In this document: positions 32,412-41,063 of the stretch, one piece after another
Layout: the number at the start of each line of letters is the position of its first letter
Position numbering within the stretch: position 1 is the stretch's first letter
Assembly (NCBI GenBank): GCA_035946955.1
Contig: DASYYE010000530.1
Coordinates: 1-41,810 of the forward strand
Reading direction: 5' to 3'
Source: DASYYE01 sp035946955
GTDB taxonomy: Bacteria > Actinomycetota > Actinomycetes > Streptosporangiales > Streptosporangiaceae
Length of the DNA: 41,810 bases
Notes under the pieces: generated by a model
Seen by the model: only the letters and a program-made list of their open reading frames with translations
What the model was told of the DNA's origin: nothing
Database searches by the model: none
Position numbers and translations under genes: made by a program

Positions 32412-34396
32412 ATGTTACTCCGCGCGAACGCCCCGTCCAGCGGCCAGACCGCCCATGGCTACCTGACGGCACACGGGTTCGGCTGGATCGACGAGATCGG
32501 CTATTACACCCCCGGCCCGAACAGCGGCAGTACCCATACCGACACCGCCGACGCCTCGTCCTGCAGTGAGGACCTGAACACCCTCGTCCAGAGCGACCCG
32601 AGCATGCGGCAGTGCAACAACCTGCCCGACGCCGGGCGTCGGCCACCTACGGCACCAAGGACGAGCAGATAGACCGGCTCGGCTGCCTGCTCGCCTGGTA
32701 CGTCTGGGAGCGGTACTCCCAGTACGGGCAGCCGGTCAATGTCCTCGCCCACAGCATGGGCGGCCTGCTCATCCGGGACGCGCTCGGCCAGGTGTCCCGG
32801 CACGCCCAGGACTTCCCGCCTGAGCTGTTCGTGGCCCGCGTGGTGACCGTCGCCACCCCGCATGGCGGCATCTACGGCCTGTACCGGGTGGCCACGCAGA
32901 GCGACAACGGCACCAACGGCGCTGAACTGGACGACATGGACCCGTCCAGCAGCTTCATGACCATGCTGTCCGGCTCCGCCTTCCAGCGGCCACAAGGCTA
33001 TGGCGGCACCTTCTGGGCGTTGATGGGAGCCTCAGACGGGCCATACGGCAACTCGGCGATCTGCCCGGACGGCCCGCCGAATGCTCCCTACGACGGCCCG
33101 AACCTGATCTCCTGCCTGGCCGGCAATGGCGACGGGATAGTACCTACCGACAGCCAGATGGGCATGCCCGCCGACTACAAAATCGCGTACGGGGTGCAGT
33201 CAGCGGCCAATTACGCCGACATCAGCACCCAATACGAGCACGAGTACGGTATCCCCTGCTTCAACCTGTCGGTCATCGGCCCGATTTCCACGAACGTGTG
33301 TTTCGACGGGCCGTTCTACCTCAACGACGGTGGGACCACATCCACCAAGGCGTGGCTGTGCACCAGATCGTGCGCTGACACCTCGTTCCTCGCGGGCTCC
33401 CCGGTGACCGCGGCCCGCTCGCTATCGGAAATCACCACCCTGCTCAACCGCGCGGTGACCGCCCCGGCGCCGCCGTCCAGTCCGTTCGTGCTGAGGTCCT
33501 GGACCAGCGGCAACGGCAACTACGTGTCCGCGGAGCTCGGCTACACCGGCGGCAACTACGGTGAGCTGCGCGCCCGCGCCACGACCCAGGGCCCGTGGGA
33601 GACCTGGGACGAACTCAGTCTCCCCAACGGCGACGTCGCGTTCCGCTCGGTCGCCAACGGCCTGTACGTGACGGTCAACGACCAGGTAGCCACCACCGAC
33701 CCCAGCTACGGGGAACTGACCGCCTCTTCACCCACGATCGGCCCCCGGCAGGCGTTCCAGGTCACCTACAACTCCGACGGCACCTATTCGGTCAAGTCCG
33801 TCGACGACGGCCACTACGTGTCCGCGGAGCTCGGCTACACCGGGGCGAGCTACGCGATGCTGCGCGCCCGCGCCGCCAGCATCGGCCCGTGGGAGAAATA
33901 CACCACCCGCACCGGGTCGCTGGCCTGTACCGACTATGGCGGTTCGACGCTGACCGGCCCGAACGCCTGCATCGGGTTCCACACCGCGCCGCCGCCGGGC
34001 GGCCCGCCATCGCAGAACGTGTGGTTCTCCGGCGGCGGGGTCGGCCTGGACGGGCAGGAGATCTGGACCTACGCCAACGGCACCACACCCACCTCGACCG
34101 CGGTCTACAACCTGAGCGGGCTGGATACCAGCCACGTCTGGGATCTGCAGGCCTACATCCCCAACGGGCACTCCGACGCCAGCAACGCGCGCTACTACTA
34201 CTGCTCGCCCGGTGGCGGCTGTGCCTACGGCTACGTCAACCAGAACAACTACACCAATGCCTGGGCCATGTTCGGCGCGGTGTGCACCACTGACGGGACC
34301 GCCCAGGCCACCCTCGACGATGCGGGCGGGGACGTGTACCCGGCCGAGGTGGGCGCGGACGCGATCCGCGCGGTCCGGACCGGGTACGCGTGCTGA
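32412..34396 (+). pseudogene. Secreted lipase-like hydrolase with fascin-like and golvesin-like domains, broken by frameshift
   Basis: Two open segments in different frames make one protein. The first (from base 32412, MLLRANAPSSG...) reads HGFGWIDEIGYYTPGP and ends near 32640; the second continues in another frame from about 32640 (SATYGTKDEQIDRLG) through the nucleophile elbow AHSMGGLL and VVTVATPHGG of an alpha/beta hydrolase. After it come two fascin-like repeats (NYVSAELGYTG twice) and a C-terminal golvesin-type domain (VWFSGGGVGLDGQEIW, NNYTNAWAMFG). There is no signal peptide and the first strands of the hydrolase are missing, so the 5' end is also lost. The reading after the frameshift keeps normal codon bias, so the break is recent or a sequencing error. 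Confidence 0.7.
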
Positions 34397-34438
34397 GGCT
34401 GCCAGCCAGGCAGATCCGCGGCGGTCGGCGCGGGCCTG

Positions 34439-34543
34439 TCAGAGGGGCCAGCCGCTGAGGCTGGCAGGGATGCGGCCGCTGGGATCCGGCGGCCGCAGCC
34501 CTATCTGGCCTGGTAGCTGAGAGGTGGCGTCGGCGACGATCAT
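34439..34543 (-). CDS. 34-residue peptide ORF coupled to upstream gene
   Basis: A tiny frame starting MIVADATSQLPGQIGLRPPD and ending in ASLSGWPL. Its ATG overlaps the stop of the preceding gene (ATGA), so ribosomes could re-initiate. There is no signal peptide. Codon use is normal, but length is too short for a firm call, and a GC-rich dyad (GCGGCCGCTGGGATCC...) lies inside it. It could be a real peptide or a chance frame. Confidence 0.35.
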   Translation of the reverse strand: MIVADATSQLPGQIGLRPPDPSGRIPASLSGWPL

Positions 34544-35184
34544 GGCTTGCTCCCGGTCGCCGCCCGCAGGGCCGTCGCGATACTGGCCGCCAGCAGGTTC
34601 AGGCGATCGCTGACCAGCAACGCCTCGTCGCCGGTCAGCGGCACCTGCAAGGTGCCCGCGCCGGTGTGCGGCCACCGGTCCCGGGTGCCGTCCGCGACCG
34701 CGCGCAGGGCCTCGACCCGCTCAGCGGCCAGATGCAGGCGAACGGCACTCGCCTCGACCCGGGCCAGGTTCGTGGCCAGGTAGATCCGGTGTGCAGTCAG
34801 ATAGTCGTGGCCGAAGTACGCGGCGAGCCGGGCCGCGGCGTGGAGGGTTCCGTTCATGTGGGCACGGGCCCGGACCAGGTCACCTGCCTTCCACTCGACC
34901 AGGGCCCAGGTCGGCCCCGCGGTCAGCCGGTAGACCAGCGCCAGTTCCTCGTCCCGCGGGCACTGCCGGTCCAGCGCACGCAGCTGAGCCCGGGCGGCCG
35001 TGAGGTGCCCGAGCCTGGCCTCGGTCACGGCGTGCTGGTGGTGGTCGGCCAGGGTCCGCAGCCGGAGGAAGTCCTCGAAGCGGTGCCGCCGCAGCAGGGC
35101 CGAGCATTCCGCGGTCACGAAGGCCTCCAGCACGCGCCGCTCCACGGGGTCCGGTGGCCGTGTCGAGATGGGTTCGTGAGCCAT
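34540..35184 (-). CDS. Helical hypothetical protein
   Basis: A 214-residue, almost fully alpha-helical protein. Segments such as AVTEARLGHLTAARAQLRAL, ALVEWKAGDLVRARAHMNGT and ARLAAYFGHDYLTAHRIYLA suggest two to three TPR-like helical hairpins followed by a terminal helix pair. There is no membrane segment and no catalytic motif. GAGGAG precedes the ATG. It probably acts through protein contacts. It stands alone on the minus strand with the coupled short ORF. Confidence 0.65.
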   Translation of the reverse strand: MAHEPISTRPPDPVERRVLEAFVTAECSALLRRHRFEDFLRLRTLADHHQHAVTEARLGHLTAARAQLRALDRQCPRDEELALVYRLTAGPTWALVEWKAGDLVRARAHMNGTLHAAARLAAYFGHDYLTAHRIYLATNLARVEASAVRLHLAAERVEALRAVADGTRDRWPHTGAGTLQVPLTGDEALLVSDRLNLLAASIATALRAATGSKP

Positions 35185-35382
35185 GGCTGCTCCTCAGCCG
35201 GGCGCTGTCACCTGGCTGGCGCCCGGCAGGGTGGACTTCGCCGATATGTAGTGAGAGCAGCCGCCACGCAGGGTGATACACCCAGGATCTGGGCATGAAC
35301 CTGTCCGTGCCATCGCGGCCGGCTCCGGGGACGCCATGGTCGCGCGCTGTTTGACGAACACGCAACCGGGAGGTTGGTCGAG

Positions 35383-37074
35383 GTGGAGGAGAACACCGCG
35401 AACAGCAGCAGTGGGCCCACTCCGGCGGTGCCCGCGGTGCTGGACGACCCGATGAGCAACCACGGGGTGGCATTCACCGCGGCCGAGCGGAAGGCACGTG
35501 GCCTGACCGGGCGGCTGCCGTCAGCGGTGCTGACCTTGGACCAGCAGGCGCTGCGCGCCTACGGCCAGCTGCACCGCCAGGGAAGCGACCTGGCCAAGAA
35601 CGTGTACCTCGAGCAACTGCACGACCGCAACGAGGTGCTCTACTACAAGGTGCTGGCCGATCACCTGGCTGAGCTGCTGCCGATCGTGTACGACCCGACG
35701 GTGGGGGACGCGATCGAGCGGTACTCCCACGAGTACCGGCGCCCGCGCGGGATCTTCGCGTCCATCGACCAGCCCGACGACATCGCCACCGCATTCGGCA
35801 CGCTGGAGCTGGGGCCGGATGACGTGGACCTGATCGTGTGCACCGACGCCGAGGAGATCCTCGGCATCGGTGACTGGGGTGTGGGCGGCATCCAGATCGC
35901 GGTCGGCAAGCTTGCCGTCTACACCGCTGCGGCCGGTATCGACCCGCGCCGGGTGATCCCGGTGTCGCTGGATGTCGGCACCGACAACGAGGAGTTGCTG
36001 AACGACCACCTGTACCTGGGCAACCGTCACTCCCGGGTCCGCGGCGCCGCCTACGACGCGTTCATCGCCAAGTACCTGCAGACCGCGTCATCGCTGTTCC
36101 CCAACGCGCTGCTGCACTTCGAGGACTTCGGGCCCGGAAACGCCCGGCGGATCCTGGTCACCTACGGCGACAGGTACCGGATCTTCAATGACGACATGCA
36201 GGGGACCGGGGCGATCACCCTGGCTGCGGTCCTGTCGGCGGTGAAGGTCACCGGGGTTCCCATGCGGGAGCAGAAGCTGCTGGTGTTCGGCGCGGGGACG
36301 GCCGGGGTGGGCATCGCCGACCAGATCCACGATGCCATGGTCCGCGACGGCGCCTCCCCCGAACAGGCCCGGGCCCAGGTGTGGCTGGTGGACAAGGAGG
36401 GGCTGCTCACCAGCGACATGACCGACCTGCGGGACTTCCAGCAGCCGTACGCCCGCGATCCCGCCGAGGTCCAAGGCTGGGCGCCGGACGGCGGGCCGGT
36501 GACGCTGCTGGATGCGGTCCGGCACGTCAAACCGACGATCCTGCTCGGCACCTCCACCGCACACGGGGCGTTCACCCGCGAGGTCATCGAGACGATGAGC
36601 GCGGGGGTGGACCGGCCGATCGTGTTCCCGATCTCCAACCCGACCTCGCGGATCGAGGCCATGCCCGCCGACGTGATCGCCTGGTCCGGTGGCAGGGCGC
36701 TGGTCGCCGTCGGCATCCCGGTCTCTCCGGTTGAGTACCAGGGAGTGACCTACCAGATCGGGCAGGCCAACAACGCCCTGCTGTATCCGGGGCTTGGCCT
36801 GGGCACGATCGTGTCCGGGGCATCGAAGGTGACGGCGGGTATGCTGCTGGCCGCGGCGGAGGCGGTCGCCAGCCAGGTCGACGTCAGCGCACCCGGCGCG
36901 GCACTCGTGCCGCCGGTGCAGAACCTGCGGGCCTCCTCAGCGACCACGGCGGTGGCGGTGGCCCAGGCCGCAGCGGCCGACGGCGTGGCGACCAGGAAGC
37001 CGGACAACCTGGTGCAGGCGGTGCAGGACGCCATGTGGCAGCCCGCCTACCCGGCGGGAGAGCACACACCATGA
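35383..37074 (+). CDS. NAD(P)-dependent malic enzyme
   Basis: A 563-residue malic enzyme of the large (SfcA/MaeA) type, oxidatively decarboxylating malate to pyruvate. Seen are the N-terminal malic domain (LHDRNEVLYYKVLADHL; IVCTDAEEILGIGDWGVGG), the metal region HFEDFGPGNARRIL and RIFNDDMQGTGAI, then the Rossmann loop VFGAGTAGVGIAD and FPISNPTSRIEA. The GTG start has GGGAGG nine bases before it; the TTG three codons upstream abuts that site. Its stop overlaps the fumarase ATG, an operon that converts fumarate to malate to pyruvate. Confidence 0.93.
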   Translation: MEENTANSSSGPTPAVPAVLDDPMSNHGVAFTAAERKARGLTGRLPSAVLTLDQQALRAYGQLHRQGSDLAKNVYLEQLHDRNEVLYYKVLADHLAELLPIVYDPTVGDAIERYSHEYRRPRGIFASIDQPDDIATAFGTLELGPDDVDLIVCTDAEEILGIGDWGVGGIQIAVGKLAVYTAAAGIDPRRVIPVSLDVGTDNEELLNDHLYLGNRHSRVRGAAYDAFIAKYLQTASSLFPNALLHFEDFGPGNARRILVTYGDRYRIFNDDMQGTGAITLAAVLSAVKVTGVPMREQKLLVFGAGTAGVGIADQIHDAMVRDGASPEQARAQVWLVDKEGLLTSDMTDLRDFQQPYARDPAEVQGWAPDGGPVTLLDAVRHVKPTILLGTSTAHGAFTREVIETMSAGVDRPIVFPISNPTSRIEAMPADVIAWSGGRALVAVGIPVSPVEYQGVTYQIGQANNALLYPGLGLGTIVSGASKVTAGMLLAAAEAVASQVDVSAPGAALVPPVQNLRASSATTAVAVAQAAAADGVATRKPDNLVQAVQDAMWQPAYPAGEHTP

Positions 37075-38540
37075 CCGAGACCGGCAAGGCACCGCAGATC
37101 CTCGACCTCCCCGTTGGCCTGGATGGCACCGGGACGCGGAAGGAGTCCGACAGCCTCGGCGAGGTCGAGGTGCCCGCGGACCGGTACTGGGGGGCGCAGA
37201 CCCAGCGCAGCCTGGAGCACTTCAACAGCGGCAATGACCGGATGCCCGTGGAGGTCTACCACGCCTACGGGTATGTGAAGAAGGCCGCCGCCATCGTGAA
37301 CACGCGGGCTGGCCGGCTGCCGGCCTGGAAGGGCGAGCTGATCGCCCGGGTGTGCGACGAGGTGATCAGCGGGGCGCTGAACAGCGAGTTCCCGCTGTAT
37401 GTGTTCCAGACCGGGTCCGGCACCCAGTCGAACATGAACGTCAACGAGGTCATCTCCAACCGGTGCATCCAGCTGGTCGGCGGCACGCTCGGCTCCAAGC
37501 AGCCAGTGCACCCCAACGACCACGTGAACATGGCGCAGTCCAGCAACGACACATTCCCGACCGCGATGCATATCGCTGCGTACACGATGGCGACGGGCAG
37601 GACGATCCCCGCCCTCCAGCGGCTGCGCGATGCCATCGACCGCAAGGCCACACAGTGGGCGGACGTGGTCAAGATCGGCCGCACCCACCTGGAGGACGCC
37701 ACCCCGCTCACCGTCGGCCAGGAGTGGTCCGGGTACGCCGGCGCCCTCGATGACGCGATCGCCGAGGCCGAGCACGCCACAGCCGGGCTGCTCAAGCTGG
37801 CCATGGGCGGCACGGCCGTCGGCACCGGGCTGAACGCCCCGATGGGGTTCGGCGAGCACGTCGCCGAGCAGATCGCGGCGATGACCGGTGCGCCGTTCCA
37901 GACCGCGTCAAACAAGTTCACCGCCCAGGGCACCCTGGACGCGATGGTGCGGGCGCACGCCGGGCTCAAGACGGCCGCCGTCAGCCTGTACAAGATCGCC
38001 AACGACCTGCGCTGGCTGGGCTCGGGCCCGCGGACCGGGCTGGGTGAGCTGATCCTGCCGTCCAACGAGCCCGGGTCATCCATCATGCCGGGCAAGGTCA
38101 ACCCCACCCAGGCCGAAGCCATGCTGATGGTCGCCATCCAGGTGATCGCCTCCGACGTGGCGGTCACCATGGGGGGCGCCGAGGGCAACTTCGAGCTCAA
38201 CACCTTCCGCCCGATCCTGATCAGCAACTACCTGCACTCGGCGCTCATCATGGCCGACATGTGCGACCACTTCCGCGAGTTCATGGTGGAGGGCGCCCAG
38301 CTCAATGAGGCCAAGCTGAAGGAGAACATCGACCGGTCGGTGATGATGGTCACCGCACTGTCCCCGGTCATCGGCTATGACCAGGCGTCGGTCATCGCCC
38401 ACTACGCCATCGACCACAACCTCACCCTGAAAGAGGCCGCGCTGGCCAACGGCGTCAGCGAGGACCTGTACAACCGGGTCGTCAACCCGCTCGAACTGAC
38501 CCGCGGCGGCACCGCCAACAGCCCACCAGGCAATCCCTAG
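37071..38540 (+). CDS. fumC: Fumarate hydratase, class II
   Basis: A 489-residue FumC with about 25 extra N-terminal residues before ESDSLGEVEVPADRYWGAQT. The family signature is GSSIMPGKVNPTQAEA; TGSGTQSNMNVNEVIS, HPNDHVNMAQSSNDTFPTAM and GRTHLEDATPLTVGQEWSGY form the active site made by three chains of the tetramer. It hydrates fumarate to malate without an iron-sulfur cluster. The ATG is in an ATGA overlap with the malic enzyme. Its TAG stop shares CTAG with the stop of the convergent methyltransferase gene. Confidence 0.95.
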   Translation: MTETGKAPQILDLPVGLDGTGTRKESDSLGEVEVPADRYWGAQTQRSLEHFNSGNDRMPVEVYHAYGYVKKAAAIVNTRAGRLPAWKGELIARVCDEVISGALNSEFPLYVFQTGSGTQSNMNVNEVISNRCIQLVGGTLGSKQPVHPNDHVNMAQSSNDTFPTAMHIAAYTMATGRTIPALQRLRDAIDRKATQWADVVKIGRTHLEDATPLTVGQEWSGYAGALDDAIAEAEHATAGLLKLAMGGTAVGTGLNAPMGFGEHVAEQIAAMTGAPFQTASNKFTAQGTLDAMVRAHAGLKTAAVSLYKIANDLRWLGSGPRTGLGELILPSNEPGSSIMPGKVNPTQAEAMLMVAIQVIASDVAVTMGGAEGNFELNTFRPILISNYLHSALIMADMCDHFREFMVEGAQLNEAKLKENIDRSVMMVTALSPVIGYDQASVIAHYAIDHNLTLKEAALANGVSEDLYNRVVNPLELTRGGTANSPPGNP

Positions 38541-39040
38541 GACGGACTCCGCGGCCGCAGCCGAGGCCACCATGCGGGCACCGCCCGCCGATAGGCCTCG
38601 TACTGGGCGCCGTAGCGCCGGGCCAGTGTGGGCTGCTCATATCCGTAGACGAACGCGACGAAGGCCGCGCACACGGCGGCGGCGTAGCCGAACAGGACCA
38701 GGCGGCCCAGCAGGATGGCCTGGCCGGTGATGACCGCCAGCACCGCCAGGTACATGGGATTGCGGACGTACCGGTACAGCCCGCGCACCACCAACCGCTC
38801 GGTGGGCACGGGTGGCGCAGGCGCGCCCCGGCCCTGGACCGCGAACTGCGTGAACGCACCGAGCAGCGTCACAGCGCCCGCACCTGTCACCACCGCGCCG
38901 ATGACCCGCAGCGGCACCGGGTAGGCAGCGCCTATCCGCCACTGGGTCAGCCACCAGGGAACCAGCCCTGCCACCACCCCAGGCGCGATCACGAGGAAGA
39001 CCACGCTGCCCCCAGCGGCTGTCATCTTCCGCATCGGCAT
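38537..39040 (-). CDS. Isoprenylcysteine/phospholipid methyltransferase-like membrane protein
   Basis: A 167-residue membrane protein with four to five hydrophobic segments and the C-terminal catalytic stretch of the ICMT/PEMT-like group: RGLYRYVRNPMYLAVLAV, then YEQPTLARRYGAQYEAYRRAVPAWWPR. In this family the region between the last helices binds SAM. Bacterial members' substrates are mostly unknown. It ends against fumC with a shared CTAG. Confidence 0.85.
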   Translation of the reverse strand: MPMRKMTAAGGSVVFLVIAPGVVAGLVPWWLTQWRIGAAYPVPLRVIGAVVTGAGAVTLLGAFTQFAVQGRGAPAPPVPTERLVVRGLYRYVRNPMYLAVLAVITGQAILLGRLVLFGYAAAVCAAFVAFVYGYEQPTLARRYGAQYEAYRRAVPAWWPRLRPRSPS

Positions 39041-39134
39041 TCACCTCGGCAGGCCTTCCGCGCAGGAGTACGACACCATCGTCCACGCCAGCGCGACAGC
39101 CCAGAACCCGTCAGTCGCCGCCTAGCACTGCCTG

Positions 39135-39707
39135 TCACCAGCGGCCCGCGGGCACGACGATCTCCCCTATGGCTTCCGTCAGGCCCAGACTGTGCTGGCG
39201 AGCCGTCACCGCGGCCGCAATAGCGTCTCGCTGGTCTTGGTTCGTACGCGGGGGCACGCCTGCCAGACCGAGGGCCGCCAGTCCCTGCCGCGTCCAGGCG
39301 GCGCGAGTCCGGGTGCCTCGCTTGCCGTGCCAGCGAGTCCATGAGGCAGTCGGAAAGACCTCGATGGCCTCGACACCATGGGCAGCCAGCGCATCGAACA
39401 GGGCGAGTCCCTCGATGATCCAGGCGTAGTAGGCGCTCGCATGGACATGGCCCGCATCGGGTGTCCAGCGAATCCCGCAGACGGACTTCGCGAGCTGGCG
39501 CTCATCGTCGCGAGCGGTCTGCCCTTCGGGTGCGAAGGAGCGAGGACTGTCGATCGCGACGACTGCAGGCATACTCTCAATGACAAGGTCAACGACCTGT
39601 ATGCACGACAAGGCGCTCCGCAGCGCCAGGACGCGGCGGTCATCGATGACCGCGACGTCGAAGCCTTTTCGCTTTCCGCCCACGTCAACACCGGCCCACA
39701 CAGCCAT
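39135..39707 (-). CDS. DUF429 family protein (RNase H-like fold)
   Basis: A 190-residue protein starting MAVWAGVDVGGKRKGFDVAVI, the beta-hairpin with acidic residue that opens the DUF429 predicted nuclease family. Also seen are VVAIDSPRSFAPEG, RQLAKSVCGIRWTP and EVFPTASWTRWHG, followed by NQDQRDAIAAAVTA near the end, all common to this family. Biochemical function is unknown; nuclease activity is a fold-based prediction. Confidence 0.85.
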   Translation of the reverse strand: MAVWAGVDVGGKRKGFDVAVIDDRRVLALRSALSCIQVVDLVIESMPAVVAIDSPRSFAPEGQTARDDERQLAKSVCGIRWTPDAGHVHASAYYAWIIEGLALFDALAAHGVEAIEVFPTASWTRWHGKRGTRTRAAWTRQGLAALGLAGVPPRTNQDQRDAIAAAVTARQHSLGLTEAIGEIVVPAGRW

Positions 39708-39733
39708 GAGTCACAGCATGCCCGGCCGTGGCC

Positions 39734-39867
39734 TCACTTTTCGAGCAAACCTGAGGCCACGAACGCACGGTGGTAGATCTCCCGGATGACCTGCTGCTTG
39801 CGCTGGTTGTACTGACTCGCGGATCGTTAGCCGAAACCCCACCGTCTCCAGTGCCGACACGTAGTCC
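39734..39867 (-). pseudogene. Possible remnant of a small gene
   Basis: Reading leftward, VSALETVGFRLTIRES and then, after a one-base shift, QYNQRKQQVIREIYHRAFVA and a short tail to TGA have protein-like composition, whereas neither frame alone is complete. No start with a ribosome binding site is seen. It may be the debris of a gene of about 45 residues or the end of a longer lost one. Family not recognised. Confidence 0.3.
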
Positions 39868-39925
39868 TACTCGCGGGGCAGAACATTTGGTCCGGCTCTT
39901 GGCAGCGGTCGGCCAAGTGGGAGGA

Positions 39926-40189
39926 TCAGTGGTCGTCGTAGTGGAAGCGGCAGGCGATGACAGTGATCACGTCGGACTGGATGTCGTACACCAACCGGTC
40001 CTTCTCGGTGATCCGGCGTGACCAGACCTCGCCGCCTAGGTGCTTGAGGCGTTCCGGCTTGCCCGTGCCGGTTCGGGGTGTGCGTGTCGTCTCCGCGATT
40101 AACCTGATGATCTTGGAGGGCACTTTGGGGTTCGTGGTCGACCAGGCCTCGAGGTCTTCGAGGGCACCGGAGGTGACTGACAGTTTCAC
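39926..40189 (-). CDS. yoeB: YoeB-family toxin (RelE fold mRNA interferase)
   Basis: An 87-residue RelE-superfamily toxin, beginning VKLSVTSGALEDLEAW. The C-terminal half is diagnostic: KPERLKHLGGEVWSRRITEK, RLVYDIQSDVITVIACRFHYDDH, with the closing His-Tyr used by YoeB for ribosome-dependent mRNA cleavage. It starts with GTG in a GTGA overlap with the antitoxin gene, so the longer frame from 40210 is rejected. Confidence 0.92.
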   Translation of the reverse strand: MKLSVTSGALEDLEAWSTTNPKVPSKIIRLIAETTRTPRTGTGKPERLKHLGGEVWSRRITEKDRLVYDIQSDVITVIACRFHYDDH

Positions 40190-40470
40190 CCGTCTGCCTG
40201 CACGTTGCACCGGTCGGCCAGGGCCTCGAGTTCGGTCGGCTGGGCGGCGCCTTCGCGCGCCTCAGCCAGTCCCCGCAGGATGTGCACGGCGTTGGCGCGG
40301 GTGGAGAACAGGTAGAGCGTCTCCTGCAGCGATTCGTAGTCTTCGGCGGACATCAGGACGGCGTTGCCACCGTTGCGCGCCACGATCTCGATGACAACGT
40401 GGTCTTCGTTGACCTGCCGTACCAGCGGGAACAGGTTCTCGCGGGCGTGGCTGATGCTGACTGCGGTCAC
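40186..40470 (-). CDS. yefM: YefM/Phd-family antitoxin
   Basis: A 94-residue antitoxin. The DNA-binding N-terminal fold reads VSISHARENLFPLVRQVNED, then VVIEIVARNGGNAVLMSAED with the family's strand-turn, and a disordered C-terminal half that wraps the toxin. It comes first in the operon, begins with GTG, and its own palindromic operator stands 15 bases upstream. Confidence 0.92.
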   Translation of the reverse strand: MTAVSISHARENLFPLVRQVNEDHVVIEIVARNGGNAVLMSAEDYESLQETLYLFSTRANAVHILRGLAEAREGAAQPTELEALADRCNVQADG

Positions 40471-40484
40471 CGGGCCTCACTTTA

Positions 40485-40507
40485 CTCGTACAGGAATTCT
40501 GTACGAG
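40485..40507. promoter_or_regulatory. Operator palindrome of yefM-yoeB
   Basis: CTCGTACAG and CTGTACGAG are perfect inverted arms around GAATT. The GTAC cores resemble the TGTACA-type boxes bound by YefM in E. coli (from memory). Its place just ahead of the antitoxin start fits autoregulation by the YefM-YoeB complex. Confidence 0.75.
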
Positions 40508-40765
40508 ATTATGTCGACGGGGGTATGGACGGCAAGGAGAGAGATCCGCTGCATGCCGAGTCGCTCAGCCCGGGACTTCGGCGCCGCCGGGGCAGGGTGG
40601 GGGTTGCACACCTTATCTAGGTGGCCGGCCCGCGCCGCACTGCCGGTAAACCGCGCGTACGCCGAACGTCAACCGCGGTTGGCCATCGTGGATGGTGACC
40701 TGCAGTCCACGGTGAGGGATGGTCAGCCCACACATAAAGACCAGTGACCTGTGACTTTCAGAGTT
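40508..40765. other. Intergenic, nothing recognised
   Basis: About 260 bp upstream of the toxin-antitoxin operator. Frames on both strands have poor coding character. No RNA gene or repeat was recognised. Confidence 0.4.
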
Positions 40766-40945
40766 TTATGGCGCTGATCCTTGGGCGTTACGTGGCGCAG
40801 TGCCGACACGGTGTCCGGTCTTGGTTTGGGCTGGGAAGTAGAACTCCGTGTGAATTCCTTTTCGGCAGGCGTCTTTGTAGTCGGCCGGGATTCCCCCGGT
40901 CGCTGCTCCGCTGGCTTCGATAGCCGCAAGGAGCTGGGAAATCAC
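40766..40945 (-). CDS. Possible 59-residue ORF
   Basis: A frame starting GTG and reading MISQLLAAIEASGAATGGIP, then a YKDACRK and HTEFYFPAQ segment to a TAA. Composition looks protein-like and an in-frame stop lies just upstream, so this is the full frame. There is no ribosome binding site and no family resemblance. It may be a gene fragment in an otherwise lower-GC, gene-poor stretch. Confidence 0.3.
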   Translation of the reverse strand: MISQLLAAIEASGAATGGIPADYKDACRKGIHTEFYFPAQTKTGHRVGTAPRNAQGSAP

Positions 40946-41063
40946 GTGAATCCGCTAGCCGTCGGTGTCCACGCTTGGAGGGATTGCCGCCGGCCTCGGC
41001 CTGGGGGGTGTCGTGTTGGCCGGCGCCAGGCTGAGGCCGGTGCCCAGGGTGGGTGCGCGGTTG

